Source: an uncultured Collinsella sp. (GTDB lineage: Bacteria > Actinomycetota > Coriobacteriia > Coriobacteriales > Coriobacteriaceae). From it: a stretch of DNA of 24,007 nt. Under the pieces are notes generated by a model, which ran no database searches, was not told where the DNA came from, and saw only the letters and a program-made list of their open reading frames with translations. The stretch spans positions 1 through 24,007 of the forward strand of contig URTZ01000010.1 of NCBI GenBank assembly GCA_900550825.1, given 5' to 3'. The position numbers were made by a program, and so were the translations under genes. Shown here piece by piece: positions 1 to 8,431 of this stretch (positions are counted from its first letter, which is position 1; the number at the start of each line of letters is the position of its first letter).

Positions 1-225
1 GGACTGCTCAAACGAAGTCTGTTCGGGCGTGCCGATGAGCGGCGTGGTGAGATGGATGAGGAGGGTATTGGTAGGCATGATGCGGGCGCACACGGCGGCC
101 AAAAAGCTGCTGTCAACGCCGCCGGAAAACCCGATGGCCACGCGCCCGTATGCCAAAAGCAGCTGTTCGAGCGCCGATAGCTTGTCTTGAAGCTCCTCTG
201 CGGGTGCCGTGGTGTCTAAAATCAT
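1..225 (-). CDS. larE: LarE-like ATP-dependent PP-loop sulfur transferase, N-terminal part
   Basis: This gene runs off the left edge; the first 75 codons are visible. The reading frame opens MILDTTAPAEELQDKLSALE and then shows the PP-loop pyrophosphatase motif SGGVDSS at residues 34-40, preceded by a hydrophobic strand (VAIGF). A short helix followed at once by this ATP-binding loop is the N-terminal layout of LarE, which sacrifices a cysteine sulfur to build the nickel-pincer cofactor of lactate racemase. The ATG at 225 is preceded by AAGGA at good spacing. ExsB/QueC, NAD synthetase and GMP synthase also carry SGGVDS loops; the short N-terminal helix favours LarE, but the diagnostic C-terminal half is outside the window, so the symbol is tentative. 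It diverges from the HAD gene. Confidence 0.68.
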   Translation of the reverse strand, partial: MILDTTAPAEELQDKLSALEQLLLAYGRVAIGFSGGVDSSFLAAVCARIMPTNTLLIHLTTPLIGTPEQTSFEQS

Positions 226-241
226 GAAACGTTCCTTATCG

Positions 242-300
242 TTGAGTACTCGATCGAAAACTATAATCCTAATGCGTTACTTGCCATAAGACTTCTATCT
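242..300. promoter_or_regulatory. Putative divergent promoter region for larE-like and HAD genes
   Basis: Overlapping -10 candidates lie back to back: TATAAT at 262-267 on the plus strand and TATAGT at 265-260 on the minus strand. The matching -35 elements are poor (TTGAGT at 242-247 gives only a 14-bp spacer on the plus strand; TTATGG at 289-284 on the minus strand gives 18 bp). The assignment rests on AT-rich -10 boxes in an otherwise GC-rich sequence and is weak. Confidence 0.25.
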
Positions 301-398
301 GTGTAACGAAAGTGCAATATGGCATATACGTTATATACAAGTTGCCAAATGCGGTAGAGTTGCAGCAACGCGACAGCGAGAGTCGATGGGGGATCGAT

Positions 399-1049
399 AT
401 GATCAAGGCTGTTATTTTTGACATGGATGGAACGCTGGTCGATACCGAGCGTTTGGGGATTAAGGCCTGGAAGGCAGGCGCCGCTGAGCTTGGGCTCGCG
501 ATTGATGATGCGCTGATCCATCAGTTTATCGGTCGCACGCTGCCCGATGTCATGGACATCCTTGATGAGCATTACGGCAGCCACGAAACCACCGAGGCGG
601 TCTATGTCCGCCACAAGGAGATTCGCGACGAGATGGTCAAGACCGAACTGGAACTTAAGGCCGGCGCCGCCGAGTGCCTAGACGAGCTGCTAGCTGCGGG
701 CTATCACGTGGGCCTAGCGACGTCGTCGCGCCTCGTTACGGCCGAGCGCAACCTTAAGATGGTTGGCCTCTTTGACAAGTTTGAAACGGTAACGTGTGGC
801 GAGGACGTCGTGCACGGTAAGCCCGACCCCGAGATGTATCTGCTCGCCTGCGAGCGCGCGGGCTTTGCCCCCGAGGAGTGCGCCGTGGTCGAGGATTCGC
901 GCAACGGCTGCGTCTCGGGTATCACGGCCGGCTGCCATGTCTTTGCTGTGCCCGATATCGTGCCGCTGCCGCAGGACGTGGTGGATGGCTGCGAGGTCGT
1001 GCTCGACACGTTGTTCGATCTGGCGGCGGCGGTCAAGGCCGCACGCTAG
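399..1049 (+). CDS. HAD-superfamily hydrolase, beta-phosphoglucomutase/phosphatase-like
   Basis: A 216-residue cytosolic enzyme of haloacid dehalogenase subfamily IA. Visible motifs are DMDGT with the nucleophile D8 and acid/base D10, the motif II threonine in LATSS (T108), the motif III lysine in GKPDP (K141), and the motif IV acidic pair VVEDS (E165, D166) that binds magnesium. A helical cap domain lies between residues 15 and 90. The length and cap type match beta-phosphoglucomutase and small sugar-phosphate phosphatases; the actual substrate cannot be read from sequence. The open frame extends 29 codons upstream, but the ATG at 399 has GGGGGA just before it and starts the conserved beta strand directly, so it is chosen. 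It converges with the LacI-family gene and has no obvious strong terminator in the 71-bp gap. Confidence 0.88.
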   Translation: MIKAVIFDMDGTLVDTERLGIKAWKAGAAELGLAIDDALIHQFIGRTLPDVMDILDEHYGSHETTEAVYVRHKEIRDEMVKTELELKAGAAECLDELLAAGYHVGLATSSRLVTAERNLKMVGLFDKFETVTCGEDVVHGKPDPEMYLLACERAGFAPEECAVVEDSRNGCVSGITAGCHVFAVPDIVPLPQDVVDGCEVVLDTLFDLAAAVKAAR

Positions 1050-1120
1050 ACAATTGCGGCGTTGAAGCGAGTAATTGGCCGTCTTTGCGTAAGCGGCGTT
1101 TTGGCATACTGGCCGACGTG

Positions 1121-2233
1121 CTATAGATACGCGCCTAGGTTGATGGCCGTGGCGTCGGTCTGGGTGTTTGCCTGGGTGCTGGCGCGCTCCAGTAGGAACG
1201 GACGTACCAATTCTTGGCGGTTGATATCCTCGGCGGCGGTGGCTGCGGTGACGGTGCGTGCTGCAGAGCCGACGTGGATATGCTTGGTCTTTGTCGGGAC
1301 CTTGTTCTCGATTTGCTCCATGAGCAGTTGGACACCCTTGCGGCCAATCTCGTAGCCCGGGGGCGCTACCGTAGTGAGCGGGACCGATCCGCTCCAAGCG
1401 AGTGGGTTGCCGTCGCATCCGGCCACGCGAACCTGCTCGGGGACGGAGATGCCTTTGTCGACCAATGCCGAGATAACGCCCGAGGCCAACACGTCGGTCA
1501 GACCGACGACAAAATCGGGGCGTTCGTTGGCAGGGCGCCCGGCAATCTGAGCGCCAATGCTGTAGCCGTCGGCTGCGGTATTCCACTCTACGGCGTCAAT
1601 GACCTCAATTTTGATATCGGGATGCAGGGCGAGGGCCTTGTGAATGCCAAGGACGCGCAGGGTGAGCTGCATGAATGCCGCTCTGCCCACAACGGTGATA
1701 TGGTGTGCGCCGCGGGCGATGGCGAGCTCGGCGATAATGCGCCCCTGTGCCTCGTTGTCGGCCGCTACGTAGTAGCCGGGCTCGGAGCAATGGATGTCCA
1801 GGTGGACAATCGGCACGGGCATCTTGGTCATAGCGGGGTGCCAGTCGGGGGATGCCATGGGCTGAACCATGACGCCGGACATCTGGGTGCCCATAAAGTA
1901 GCGCAGGTAATGGTCCTGGAGAATATCGTCGTTATCGGCGTTGGCGATGAGCAGGTCGTAACCGTGCTTTCGGGCCTCGTTATGGGCACCGCTGGCAATT
2001 TGGAGCGAAAAGCCGTGATCGAGACGGGGGAGCACCAGGCCAAAGGACTTGGTGGCGCCGCCCGCGAGCTGACGAGCGCTTTGGTTGGGCAGGTAGCCCA
2101 GTCGATTGATGGTTTCGTTAATGAGCTTGAGGGTCTCGGGACGCAACTTTTCGGGATGGTTGAGCGCGTTGGAAACCGTGCCCAACGAAACCCCGGCTTC
2201 GCGCGCGACGTCGCTGATTTTAACCTTTGCCAT
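1121..2233 (-). CDS. LacI/GalR-family transcriptional regulator
   Basis: A 370-residue DNA-binding regulator. Residues 5-24 are a textbook LacI helix-turn-helix (ISDVAREAGVSLGTVSNALN), followed by the hinge region (NQSARQLAGG near residue 50) and a periplasmic-binding-protein-like sensor domain that would bind a sugar or sugar derivative. The open frame continues far upstream of this point, but the ATG at 2233 has AAGGGG at proper spacing and begins the conserved domain, so the upstream extension is rejected. It is divergent from the small membrane protein at 2462, with a palindromic repeat and an operator-like palindrome between them. The C-terminal tail is alanine/threonine-rich and probably disordered. 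The effector and regulon are unknown; regulation of its own divergent promoter region is the simplest guess. Confidence 0.9.
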   Translation of the reverse strand: MAKVKISDVAREAGVSLGTVSNALNHPEKLRPETLKLINETINRLGYLPNQSARQLAGGATKSFGLVLPRLDHGFSLQIASGAHNEARKHGYDLLIANADNDDILQDHYLRYFMGTQMSGVMVQPMASPDWHPAMTKMPVPIVHLDIHCSEPGYYVAADNEAQGRIIAELAIARGAHHITVVGRAAFMQLTLRVLGIHKALALHPDIKIEVIDAVEWNTAADGYSIGAQIAGRPANERPDFVVGLTDVLASGVISALVDKGISVPEQVRVAGCDGNPLAWSGSVPLTTVAPPGYEIGRKGVQLLMEQIENKVPTKTKHIHVGSAARTVTAATAAEDINRQELVRPFLLERASTQANTQTDATAINLGAYL

Positions 2234-2314
2234 AGCGGCCCCTTTGATGCGTTTCAAGTACAAGCCAGATTGTAGCATCGCCCGCCCCTGGGGTGTCAAA
2301 GCCCACCATGTTGA

Positions 2315-2354
2315 AAACCACCACAAAGGTGCCTGTCCCCCTTTGTGGTGGTTT
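2315..2354 (-). repeat. GGGGACAG-loop palindrome, copy A
   Basis: A perfect 14-bp inverted repeat (AAACCACCACAAAG, 2315-2328, and its complement, 2341-2354) encloses a 12-nt loop that reads GGGGACAGGCAC on the minus strand. It lies between the LacI gene start and the 168-residue membrane protein. It shares its loop with five other intergenic palindromes in this window, and nearly its entire sequence with copy C at 10402-10440. Confidence 0.85.
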
Positions 2355-2366
2355 GGGGTGTGGCTG

Positions 2367-2422
2367 TTGCCGTAAAAACGGCAATCCTTCTGGTCAGCGG
2401 GCGTGATGCGTGAGGATACACT
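2367..2422 (+). promoter_or_regulatory. Operator-like palindrome (site 1) with candidate -10 box
   Basis: TTGCCGTAAAAACGGCAA (2367-2384) is an inverted repeat with 7-bp perfect arms. A -10-like TACACT lies at 2417-2422, whose first base is 41.5 bp from the palindrome centre; no good -35 hexamer is found at 17 bp (TCAGCG). This matches the geometry seen in front of both MFS genes and suggests an activator-dependent promoter for the gene at 2462. The promoter assignment is inferred. Confidence 0.5.
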
Positions 2423-2461
2423 GGCCCCACTCAAATGACACTGCGAAAATGGGGAGGGCAT

Positions 2462-2968
2462 ATGGCCGCCGCAAAGGACTACCAGAGCTATCTTAAGAAC
2501 AAGTGCATCGTCGGTTACGGCATCGTCAACGGCATCGTTAACGCGCTCATCTTTATGGGCATGCACGCGGGGGACGCCGATATTACCTTTGCCGCCGGTA
2601 AGGTTGTCGAGGAGATTGCGCTGACAGGCGCCCTGCTTGGTCTCATTTTGACCTGGTGCGTGGTGCCGCTGACCAAGATGGATTTCAACAAGGGCGTTTA
2701 CCCGGGCAATTCCGAAGGCTATGGTTGGCTGGCCAAGCTGCCCAAAAAGTCGATTCCCCTGTCGATCGTCGTTGGCATCATTGCCCTTGTAGTTGCCACG
2801 CCCCTTGCATGGCTTTGCACTTTTGTGCTCCCGCTGCCGCTTTCGCGCACGGGCATGATGATCTTTAAGGGCGTTATGTGCGCTGTTGCCGGCTGTGTGA
2901 GCGGCTACGTCGTCATCGGTGCCACCACCGCGGGCGTCGACGCTGGGGAAGTCGCCGCGACTGCCTAG
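2462..2968 (+). CDS. Small four-helix membrane protein of unknown function
   Basis: A 168-residue protein that I do not recognise. Hydrophobic stretches at about residues 15-34, 52-71, 98-124 and 131-154 predict four transmembrane helices, with a polar loop (TKMDFNKGVYPGNSEGYGWL, residues 71-90) between helices two and three. Glycines recur in the helices. The ATG at 2462 has a strong Shine-Dalgarno (GGGGAGGG) and is preferred over an in-frame ATG nine codons upstream. It is a single-gene unit: divergent from the LacI gene and followed by an intrinsic terminator at 2997. A TTGCCGTA palindrome like those near the MFS genes lies about 80 bp upstream, so it may belong to the same regulon. Transport or membrane-scaffold roles are possible; nothing more specific is supported. 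Confidence 0.8.
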   Translation: MAAAKDYQSYLKNKCIVGYGIVNGIVNALIFMGMHAGDADITFAAGKVVEEIALTGALLGLILTWCVVPLTKMDFNKGVYPGNSEGYGWLAKLPKKSIPLSIVVGIIALVVATPLAWLCTFVLPLPLSRTGMMIFKGVMCAVAGCVSGYVVIGATTAGVDAGEVAATA

Positions 2969-2996
2969 GATTTTCCAACAATCAAACTTTCTCTTC

Positions 2997-3036
2997 AAAA
3001 CGGTCGGCCCGAGCAAAGGGGTCGGCCGTTTTGCTT
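2997..3036 (+). terminator. Intrinsic terminator after the 168-residue membrane protein
   Basis: A 13-bp stem (AAAACGGTCGGCC, 2997-3009, with GGTCGGCCGTTTT, 3020-3032; two G-T pairs) closes a 10-nt loop and is followed by a short T-rich stretch. It lies 28 bp after the stop codon. Confidence 0.8.
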
Positions 3037-3078
3037 TTCACGAGAAAAAGCAGATGCCCTTTAGGCCCGCCGTCAGAA

Positions 3079-3135
3079 TTGCCGTATCTACGGCAATGGC
3101 TCTGATGCCGTCCGTATTGCGCTCCAGCCTATATT
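3079..3135 (+). promoter_or_regulatory. Operator palindrome (site 2) and candidate promoter of MFS-amidohydrolase operon
   Basis: TTGCCGTATCTACGGCAA (3079-3096) is a perfect palindrome with 8-bp arms. TATATT at 3130-3135 is a good -10 candidate whose first base is 42.5 bp from the palindrome centre, with no recognisable -35 (GCCGTC at 17 bp). This is the layout of an activator site near -54. The start codon follows at 3207 after a long leader. Confidence 0.6.
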
Positions 3136-3206
3136 TGCCTCGACAAGACGCGCGGGCTCAAAGGGGTTCAATGCCCGCGTGAAACGGAAAAGAAAGGAAC
3201 CAACAC

Positions 3207-4823
3207 ATGGCTAAAGCTAAAGCTGTGGCAGAGGAGAAGGGTGCCGAGAAGTTCATGCTTCTCCCCGTTCTCGTTCTGATCCTGGCCCAGATGGGCACTT
3301 CGGGCGATAACGGCGCCCTTTCGCTCGCCGCAACCGCCCTGACGCAGGACCTCGGCGCCACCACCGCCGACATCCAGCTCGCCAACATGGTCTACTCCCT
3401 CATGGCCGGCGCCTTTATGATCGCCGGTGGCATGATGGGTACCATCATCGGCTGGAAGAAGAACTTCCGCATGGGCGCCCTGCTGTGCGCCGCCGGCGAG
3501 GTCGTCCTTGCCGTTTCCCCCAACATGACCGTCTTCATTTGGGGCGGCCGTACCCTCGTGGGCTTCGGCGCGTCGTTCATGATTCCCTCGGTTCTGGGCC
3601 TCGTTCCCAAGATCTATCACGGTAAGAACCGCGTGCTTGCCTTTGGCTGCATAGGCGCCGCCTCCGGCCTTTCCGCCCTGCTGCCGCTGCTGCTTTCGAT
3701 CGTGCTCATGGCCGCCGGCATGCGCGTGACGTTCTTCGTCCTCGCCGCCTACTTTGTACTCGTGTTCCTGCTGTCCTTCAAGCTGCCCGAGATCGAGCAG
3801 TCCGATGAGAAACTCAAGTTCGATGGCGTCGGCGTTGCCCTTGCCGCAACCGGCCTGTTCCTGTTCCTGGTCGGCGTGTCCCGCATCACCGCTTGGGGCC
3901 TCGTCGAGCCCTTCCCGGCATGCCCCTTCACCATCGCCGGTATCTCCCCCTGCCTGCCCATGGCTGTCCTGGGCGTGATCATCCTCATCGTTATGATCAA
4001 CGTCGAGAAGAAGGTCGAGGAGAAGAACGGCTTTGCCCTGCTGCCCCAGTCCTTCCTTAAGACCCCGCAGGTCCTCGCCGGTCTCGCCGCCTCCGCCATC
4101 ACGTTCTTCTTCATGGGTGTTCAGTCCATTCTGATGGCCCCCTACCTGCAGCTCGTTGCTGGCTGGTCTCCGGCTATCGTTGGTGTGCTCTCCATCGTCG
4201 TTGGCGTTCCGACCTTCGCCTTCTCCATCGGTATCCCCAAGTTCATGCCGAAGGCTAACCCGCGTCGCGTCATCCAGGTCGGCTACCTCACCCTTGCCGC
4301 CGCCCTGATCATCATGGCGTTCTCCGTTACGCTCGACGCTGCTTCCATGCCGGGCATTCTCATTGGCTGCGTTGTTGCCGGCTCGGGCGCCGGTATCGTT
4401 TCCGCCCAGGCCAACAACGTTGTCGCCCTTGCCGTGAACGAGCGCGACGCTTCCCAGTCCGGCGGCATTCAGACCACCATGCGTAACGTTGGCCAGGCCA
4501 TCGGCATTGCCCTGCTGGGTGCCGTGCTGCTCTTTGGTATCACCAACTCCGTGAAGGATGCAGCCGCTAACGATTCCCGCATTTCCGAGTCCACCGTCGC
4601 CGCTATTTCCGAGCGCAATATCGACCTCGTCTCCGATGAGAACTTCCGCGCTTCTATTGAGGACATCGATATGAGCGATGAGGAGCGCGACGCCCTGGTC
4701 GAGATCAATGCCCAGTCCCGCTTCAACTCCACGCGTTTCGCTTACTACGTGGGCGCTGCCATCATCGTGCTTGGCCTGGCCACCACCCCTGCTATCAAGA
4801 AGTTCTCCAAAGAGGAGGAGTAG
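3207..4823 (+). CDS. MFS transporter, 14-helix DHA2-like
   Basis: A 538-residue inner-membrane transporter of the major facilitator superfamily, most like the 14-helix drug:proton antiporters. The first helix carries AQMGTSGDNGALS (about residues 27-39). The motif A-like loop between helices two and three is GTIIGWKKNFRMG (about 78-90), and IWGGRTLVGFGASFMIPS (about 111-128) matches the motif B helix with its arginine. A long polar segment (roughly residues 440-505) sits between the last two helices. The start has AAGAAAGGA upstream. The amidohydrolase gene begins 3 bp after the stop and its Shine-Dalgarno lies inside the last codons here, so the two are translationally coupled; the substrate is probably the amidohydrolase's substrate or product. 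Serine codons are almost all TCC, unlike the TCG-rich paralogue at 8545, suggesting strong expression. Confidence 0.9.
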   Translation: MAKAKAVAEEKGAEKFMLLPVLVLILAQMGTSGDNGALSLAATALTQDLGATTADIQLANMVYSLMAGAFMIAGGMMGTIIGWKKNFRMGALLCAAGEVVLAVSPNMTVFIWGGRTLVGFGASFMIPSVLGLVPKIYHGKNRVLAFGCIGAASGLSALLPLLLSIVLMAAGMRVTFFVLAAYFVLVFLLSFKLPEIEQSDEKLKFDGVGVALAATGLFLFLVGVSRITAWGLVEPFPACPFTIAGISPCLPMAVLGVIILIVMINVEKKVEEKNGFALLPQSFLKTPQVLAGLAASAITFFFMGVQSILMAPYLQLVAGWSPAIVGVLSIVVGVPTFAFSIGIPKFMPKANPRRVIQVGYLTLAAALIIMAFSVTLDAASMPGILIGCVVAGSGAGIVSAQANNVVALAVNERDASQSGGIQTTMRNVGQAIGIALLGAVLLFGITNSVKDAAANDSRISESTVAAISERNIDLVSDENFRASIEDIDMSDEERDALVEINAQSRFNSTRFAYYVGAAIIVLGLATTPAIKKFSKEEE

Positions 4824-4826
4824 GTC

Positions 4827-6443
4827 ATGAAGAAGCTGTACTTTAACGGCGACTTTGTTCCCATGACCGGCGAGGGCGATACTTTTGAGGCCCTGCTGGT
4901 TGCAGACGACGGCACCATCGCGTTTACCGGCTCGCTCGAGGAGGCTCGCGCTCAGGCAGAGGATGCCGAGGAGATTGATCTCAACGGCGCCTGCCTTATG
5001 CCCGGTCTGATTGACCCCCACAGCCACATCTCTGGCTGCACGCAGTACATCGTGGCTGCCGACCTTAACGGCGCGGCGGATTTCGATGAGATCGTCGAGC
5101 GTCTGGCTGCCTTTGCCGAGCAGCGCGGCATTGGCGAGGACGGCGTGATCATGGGTGTTTCCTACGACCAGAATTCCCTGGCCGAGCATGAGCACCCTAA
5201 CCGTCACGTGCTCGACCGCGTGAGCGAGACCATTCCGGTTATCGCCGTCCACGCTTCGAGCCACATGGTTGTTGCCAACACCAAGCTGCTGGAGCTTGCC
5301 GGCATTACCGCCGAGACTCCCGATCCCGAGGGCGCTCGCTACGGCCGCGAGGCCGACGGCACGCCGGACGGTTACTGCGAGGAGCCAGGCGCTATGTGGC
5401 CGGTCTTTGCCGTGATTCAGCCGCGTCAGAAGATGGACATGGACGTCATGATCGGCGAGATGCAGGACATCTACCTGGAAAACGGCATCACCACCTGCCA
5501 GGAGGGTGCTACCACCGCCGACTTCGCAGCGCTGTTCTGCGGCCTTGCGAACAAGGGCCTGCTCAAGATGGACGTCGTGAGCTATCCCATGTACGGCGAG
5601 GATGTCGACAAAATCTTGGCCGACCACGAGCCTTTTGTCTCGCAGGACTACACCGGTCACTTCCGTATCGGCGGCCTCAAGATGTTCTTTGACGGTTCTC
5701 CCCAGGGTCGTACGGCGTGGATGACCGAGCCCTACACTCCCGGCGATGAGGGCGAGGGTTACTGCGGTTATGGCACCATGACCGACAAGGCCGCGTATGA
5801 CTTTATGCGCAAGGCCATCGACGGCAATCATCAGCTGCTCGCCCATACCAACGGCGATGCGGCTGCCGACCAGTACCTGCGCGTGTACAAGCGCGCGCTG
5901 GAGGATTCGCCTAATCCCGATAAAGCGAGCCTGCACCCGGTCATGATCCACTGCCAGACTGCCCGCCGCGATCAGTACGAGCAGATGGCCGAGATCAACA
6001 TGACCCCGTCGATTTTCGCCAGCCATATCTGGTACTGGGCCGACGTGCATCTTAAGAACTTCGGTCCCGTGCGCGGCGGTCGCGTGTCTGCCTGCCATGA
6101 CGCTCTGGAGTGCGGCCTGCCGTTTACCTTCCACACCGACACGCCGGTGCTGCGCCCCAATTTCTTTGAGGCTGTGTGGTGCGCCGCCAAGCGCGTCACC
6201 AAGGGCGGCGCTCAGCTGGACGAGAATCAGAAGATCAGCGTGTACGAGGGTCTGAAGGCCATCACGGTCAACGGCGCTTTCCAGTATGGCGAGCTCGACC
6301 GTAAGGGCACGCTCGAGGCCGGCAAGCTGGCCGACTTCTGCATTGTCGAGAAGAACCCGCTCAAGATCGAGCTCGACGAGGTGCGCAACCTGCGCGTTCT
6401 CGAGACGGTCAAAGAGGGCGAGACTGTCTGGACGCGCAAATAG
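4827..6443 (+). CDS. YtcJ-like metal-dependent amidohydrolase (amidohydrolase_3 family)
   Basis: A 538-residue cytosolic hydrolase, no signal peptide. It shows the family order: an N-terminal beta-sandwich strand, MPGLIDPHSHIS with the metal-binding H65-x-H67, HASSHMVVAN near residue 145, KMFFDGSPQGRTAWM near 285, AHTNGDAAADQYL near 340, MIHCQ, FHTDTPVLRPNFFEAV containing the late metal-binding aspartate, and the C-terminal GTLEAGKLADFCIVEKNP that returns to the sandwich. Such enzymes cleave C-N bonds in N-acyl, formyl or cyclic amide compounds; the precise substrate is not deducible. It is the second gene of an operon with the MFS transporter 3 bp upstream, and is followed by a strong bidirectional terminator. 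The PRD regulator gene converges from the other side and is the likely controller. Confidence 0.9.
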   Translation: MKKLYFNGDFVPMTGEGDTFEALLVADDGTIAFTGSLEEARAQAEDAEEIDLNGACLMPGLIDPHSHISGCTQYIVAADLNGAADFDEIVERLAAFAEQRGIGEDGVIMGVSYDQNSLAEHEHPNRHVLDRVSETIPVIAVHASSHMVVANTKLLELAGITAETPDPEGARYGREADGTPDGYCEEPGAMWPVFAVIQPRQKMDMDVMIGEMQDIYLENGITTCQEGATTADFAALFCGLANKGLLKMDVVSYPMYGEDVDKILADHEPFVSQDYTGHFRIGGLKMFFDGSPQGRTAWMTEPYTPGDEGEGYCGYGTMTDKAAYDFMRKAIDGNHQLLAHTNGDAAADQYLRVYKRALEDSPNPDKASLHPVMIHCQTARRDQYEQMAEINMTPSIFASHIWYWADVHLKNFGPVRGGRVSACHDALECGLPFTFHTDTPVLRPNFFEAVWCAAKRVTKGGAQLDENQKISVYEGLKAITVNGAFQYGELDRKGTLEAGKLADFCIVEKNPLKIELDEVRNLRVLETVKEGETVWTRK

Positions 6444-6473
6444 CTTTGTCATGGCATAGGCCATAGACGCTAA

Positions 6474-6511
6474 AAAGAACCCGTGGCTGCAGGGGCGGCC
6501 ACGGGTTCTTT
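6474..6511. terminator. Bidirectional terminator between amidohydrolase and PRD regulator
   Basis: A perfect 14-bp stem (AAAGAACCCGTGGC at 6474-6487 and its complement at 6498-6511) with a 10-nt loop separates the two convergent genes. The T-run is longer on the minus strand (TTCTTTTTA), so it should end transcripts of the regulator at least as well as those of the amidohydrolase. Confidence 0.88.
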
Positions 6512-6567
6512 GCGCTTAAGCGTATTTGAAGGCTTGCATGGGCACGCGCGATGGGCGCTCACGCCGT

Positions 6568-8400
6568 CTACCGTTTGAGACCGGCCTCGGATGCGAGCTT
6601 GCGGAAGCGCTGTGTGGCCGGAGTGAGGACGCGCTCATCGCTTGGGGCGACGCAGAGCACCAGGATGTGTTGCAGGCGGTCGCCGGTAAAGCCGACTCGT
6701 GTTTCCACGCGGTAATGCACGGCCCCGGTTTGAGCGACATCTTGGGAACATACGGTCAGCAAGAGCCAAGGTCCGTGCGTGAACGACAGCATCTCGAAGG
6801 TGTTCGAGAAGCCGGAGAGCGTGCCACGCCAGAGGCCGTCTTCGACAAGTGCAGCGTGAAGGGTGCGCGTGAGCATGCGCGCGTGCGAGATATCGAGCTC
6901 GCGCTCGGGAAGACCGCCGGCAAGCGGGGCGTCGTCGAGTGCGTGGGAGCATCCAAGCTTCATGAGCAGCAGCTCGATGCGGCTGCGATCGGCGTCATCG
7001 ATGGCATTGCTCAGCACGCAGAGTGGAAGCGTCGTCTTGATGGGGTCGAATGAGACCAGGAAGTCGAGGCTGCTGTGCTTGGGGTCTGATTCAATCTCGG
7101 CGACTTCTGTTTCGGTCAGCACACGCGCGACCCGCATGCAGGGAATGAGCCGCTCAAGTCGATCGCGCGCATAGAAGACCTGCTCAATGCCGCAGTTGAC
7201 CACGAGTCCGACACGCCATTGATCGTGCGAGGACAGGCCGTCCATATACGAGAGCAATAGCATCGCCAGGCGCGTCACGTCGGTCTGGTATAGATTCAGC
7301 CCAGATAGGCCGGGCGCGTCGCGCAGCACCTCGGACAGGCGCATAAACGAGGCCATGTTTTCGTATCGCACCGTCCAGGTGTTTTCCTGGGGCAGTGAGA
7401 TGGCGCGTTCATAGCGCATGTGAGTTTGTCCGGCTTCGATGAGCGCGGCGCAGGGCTTTTCAAGATGAAGCGGCGGTCGCGTGCCAAAGCGTTCGCCGAG
7501 AGCGCAGAATAACTCCTCGGTGAGGCGCGCCGCCTCGGGTGTGGGCTGATATGTGCGCTGGAACTCGGGCGTCCAGCGGCGCGTGGAGACCGTAAAGAGG
7601 TCGCGGATGATGCCGCGCTCGTTGGCGGAGACCTCGATGCCAAAGTGCTGCTCAATGCGGTTGGCGACGTCGTCGTACACAACGGGAATCGCCGAGGTGT
7701 AACCACCGACCTCTTTGCCCTTAAGAATGCGCAGGACCATAATCTGCAGGTAGACGGCAAGCTGGTGGCGGGCGTTGTCGGTATAGAGCGTTCGGCTTTC
7801 GCGCTCGACGTATGCGATGAGGTCGTTGAAGAATTGCTCGTTGCCGCCAAAGAGCTGCGGCTCAATGCGGCGCTTCATGGCGGTCGACGCGAGCTCAAAC
7901 AGATAATAGACGACGAAGAATCGGATGTACTCCTCGGGACCCTCGACCGTAATGCGGCGCCCGCGTACGATTTGGGCTCCAAACGGCGTCATGAGCTCGT
8001 TCCATGTGCGCAGGTCGTCTTGGGCCTGCTGTTTGTTGGTGAGGATGGCCCGCGCAAGCGATTCGGTGGTGTATTGGTGCCGGTAGTCGCAGGTGAGCAG
8101 CAACATGCCGCGATAGAAGCGGTCAAGACCGGCGTCCATGGAAAGCGAACGTTCCTTGATGATGTCCGATATCTGACCGCGCTGCGTGCTGTCGCCATCG
8201 ATGCGGATGCCGTTGCCGCGCTTGGAGACAATTGCCGCTTGGATGCCCATTTCGTCGAGGAAGGCGTTAGCGGCCCGCATGTCGTTGCGGATGGTGCGCT
8301 CCGAGCAAGCAAGGGCATCGGAGATATCGACTGTCGGGGTGTAGCCCGCCTGGCCGAGCAGGATTTTAAGCAGCTTTGCTTGTCGCTGATTGATGCTCAT
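6568..8400 (-). CDS. PRD-domain transcriptional regulator (BglG/MtlR-type)
   Basis: A 610-residue regulator of the PTS-responsive family. Residues 1-60 hold an HTH (ISDALACSERTIRNDMRAAN about 26-45) followed by KRGNGIRIDG, typical of HTH_11-Mga-PRD proteins. A PRD-like helical region follows, with ARHQLAVYLQIMVLRILKG near residue 220; the second PRD (about 290-390) is weak. Residues about 395-465 resemble an EIIB-like phosphoryl domain (GLVVNCGIEQVFYARDRLE, cysteine in the P-loop position). The last 130 residues look like a degenerate EIIA-type fold without a clear phosphorylatable histidine. AGGGAG precedes the ATG. These proteins normally control sugar PTS operons through phosphorylation by HPr and EII components; here no PTS gene is nearby, and the neighbours are two MFS genes and an amidohydrolase. 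Confidence 0.88.
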   Translation of the reverse strand: MSINQRQAKLLKILLGQAGYTPTVDISDALACSERTIRNDMRAANAFLDEMGIQAAIVSKRGNGIRIDGDSTQRGQISDIIKERSLSMDAGLDRFYRGMLLLTCDYRHQYTTESLARAILTNKQQAQDDLRTWNELMTPFGAQIVRGRRITVEGPEEYIRFFVVYYLFELASTAMKRRIEPQLFGGNEQFFNDLIAYVERESRTLYTDNARHQLAVYLQIMVLRILKGKEVGGYTSAIPVVYDDVANRIEQHFGIEVSANERGIIRDLFTVSTRRWTPEFQRTYQPTPEAARLTEELFCALGERFGTRPPLHLEKPCAALIEAGQTHMRYERAISLPQENTWTVRYENMASFMRLSEVLRDAPGLSGLNLYQTDVTRLAMLLLSYMDGLSSHDQWRVGLVVNCGIEQVFYARDRLERLIPCMRVARVLTETEVAEIESDPKHSSLDFLVSFDPIKTTLPLCVLSNAIDDADRSRIELLLMKLGCSHALDDAPLAGGLPERELDISHARMLTRTLHAALVEDGLWRGTLSGFSNTFEMLSFTHGPWLLLTVCSQDVAQTGAVHYRVETRVGFTGDRLQHILVLCVAPSDERVLTPATQRFRKLASEAGLKR

Positions 8401-8431
8401 GGGGCTCCCTAGGGTCGCGAGAAAGTTCGAT

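Noticed and set aside
1214..2275. A 353-codon plus-strand frame opposite the LacI gene
   Set aside because: The LacI frame carries HTH and sensor domain; the opposite frame shows only repetitive Gly/Asp/His composition.
2234..3016. Long N-terminal extension of the LacI-family protein
   Set aside because: It would run through an intergenic repeat and opposite another gene; the ATG at 2233 has a ribosome site and begins the conserved HTH.
3168..6464. A 1098-codon open frame on the minus strand opposite the MFS and amidohydrolase genes
   Set aside because: It is the mirror frame of two strongly supported genes; GC-rich codon bias removes stop codons there. Its protein has no recognisable domain and low-complexity Gly/His/Asp runs.
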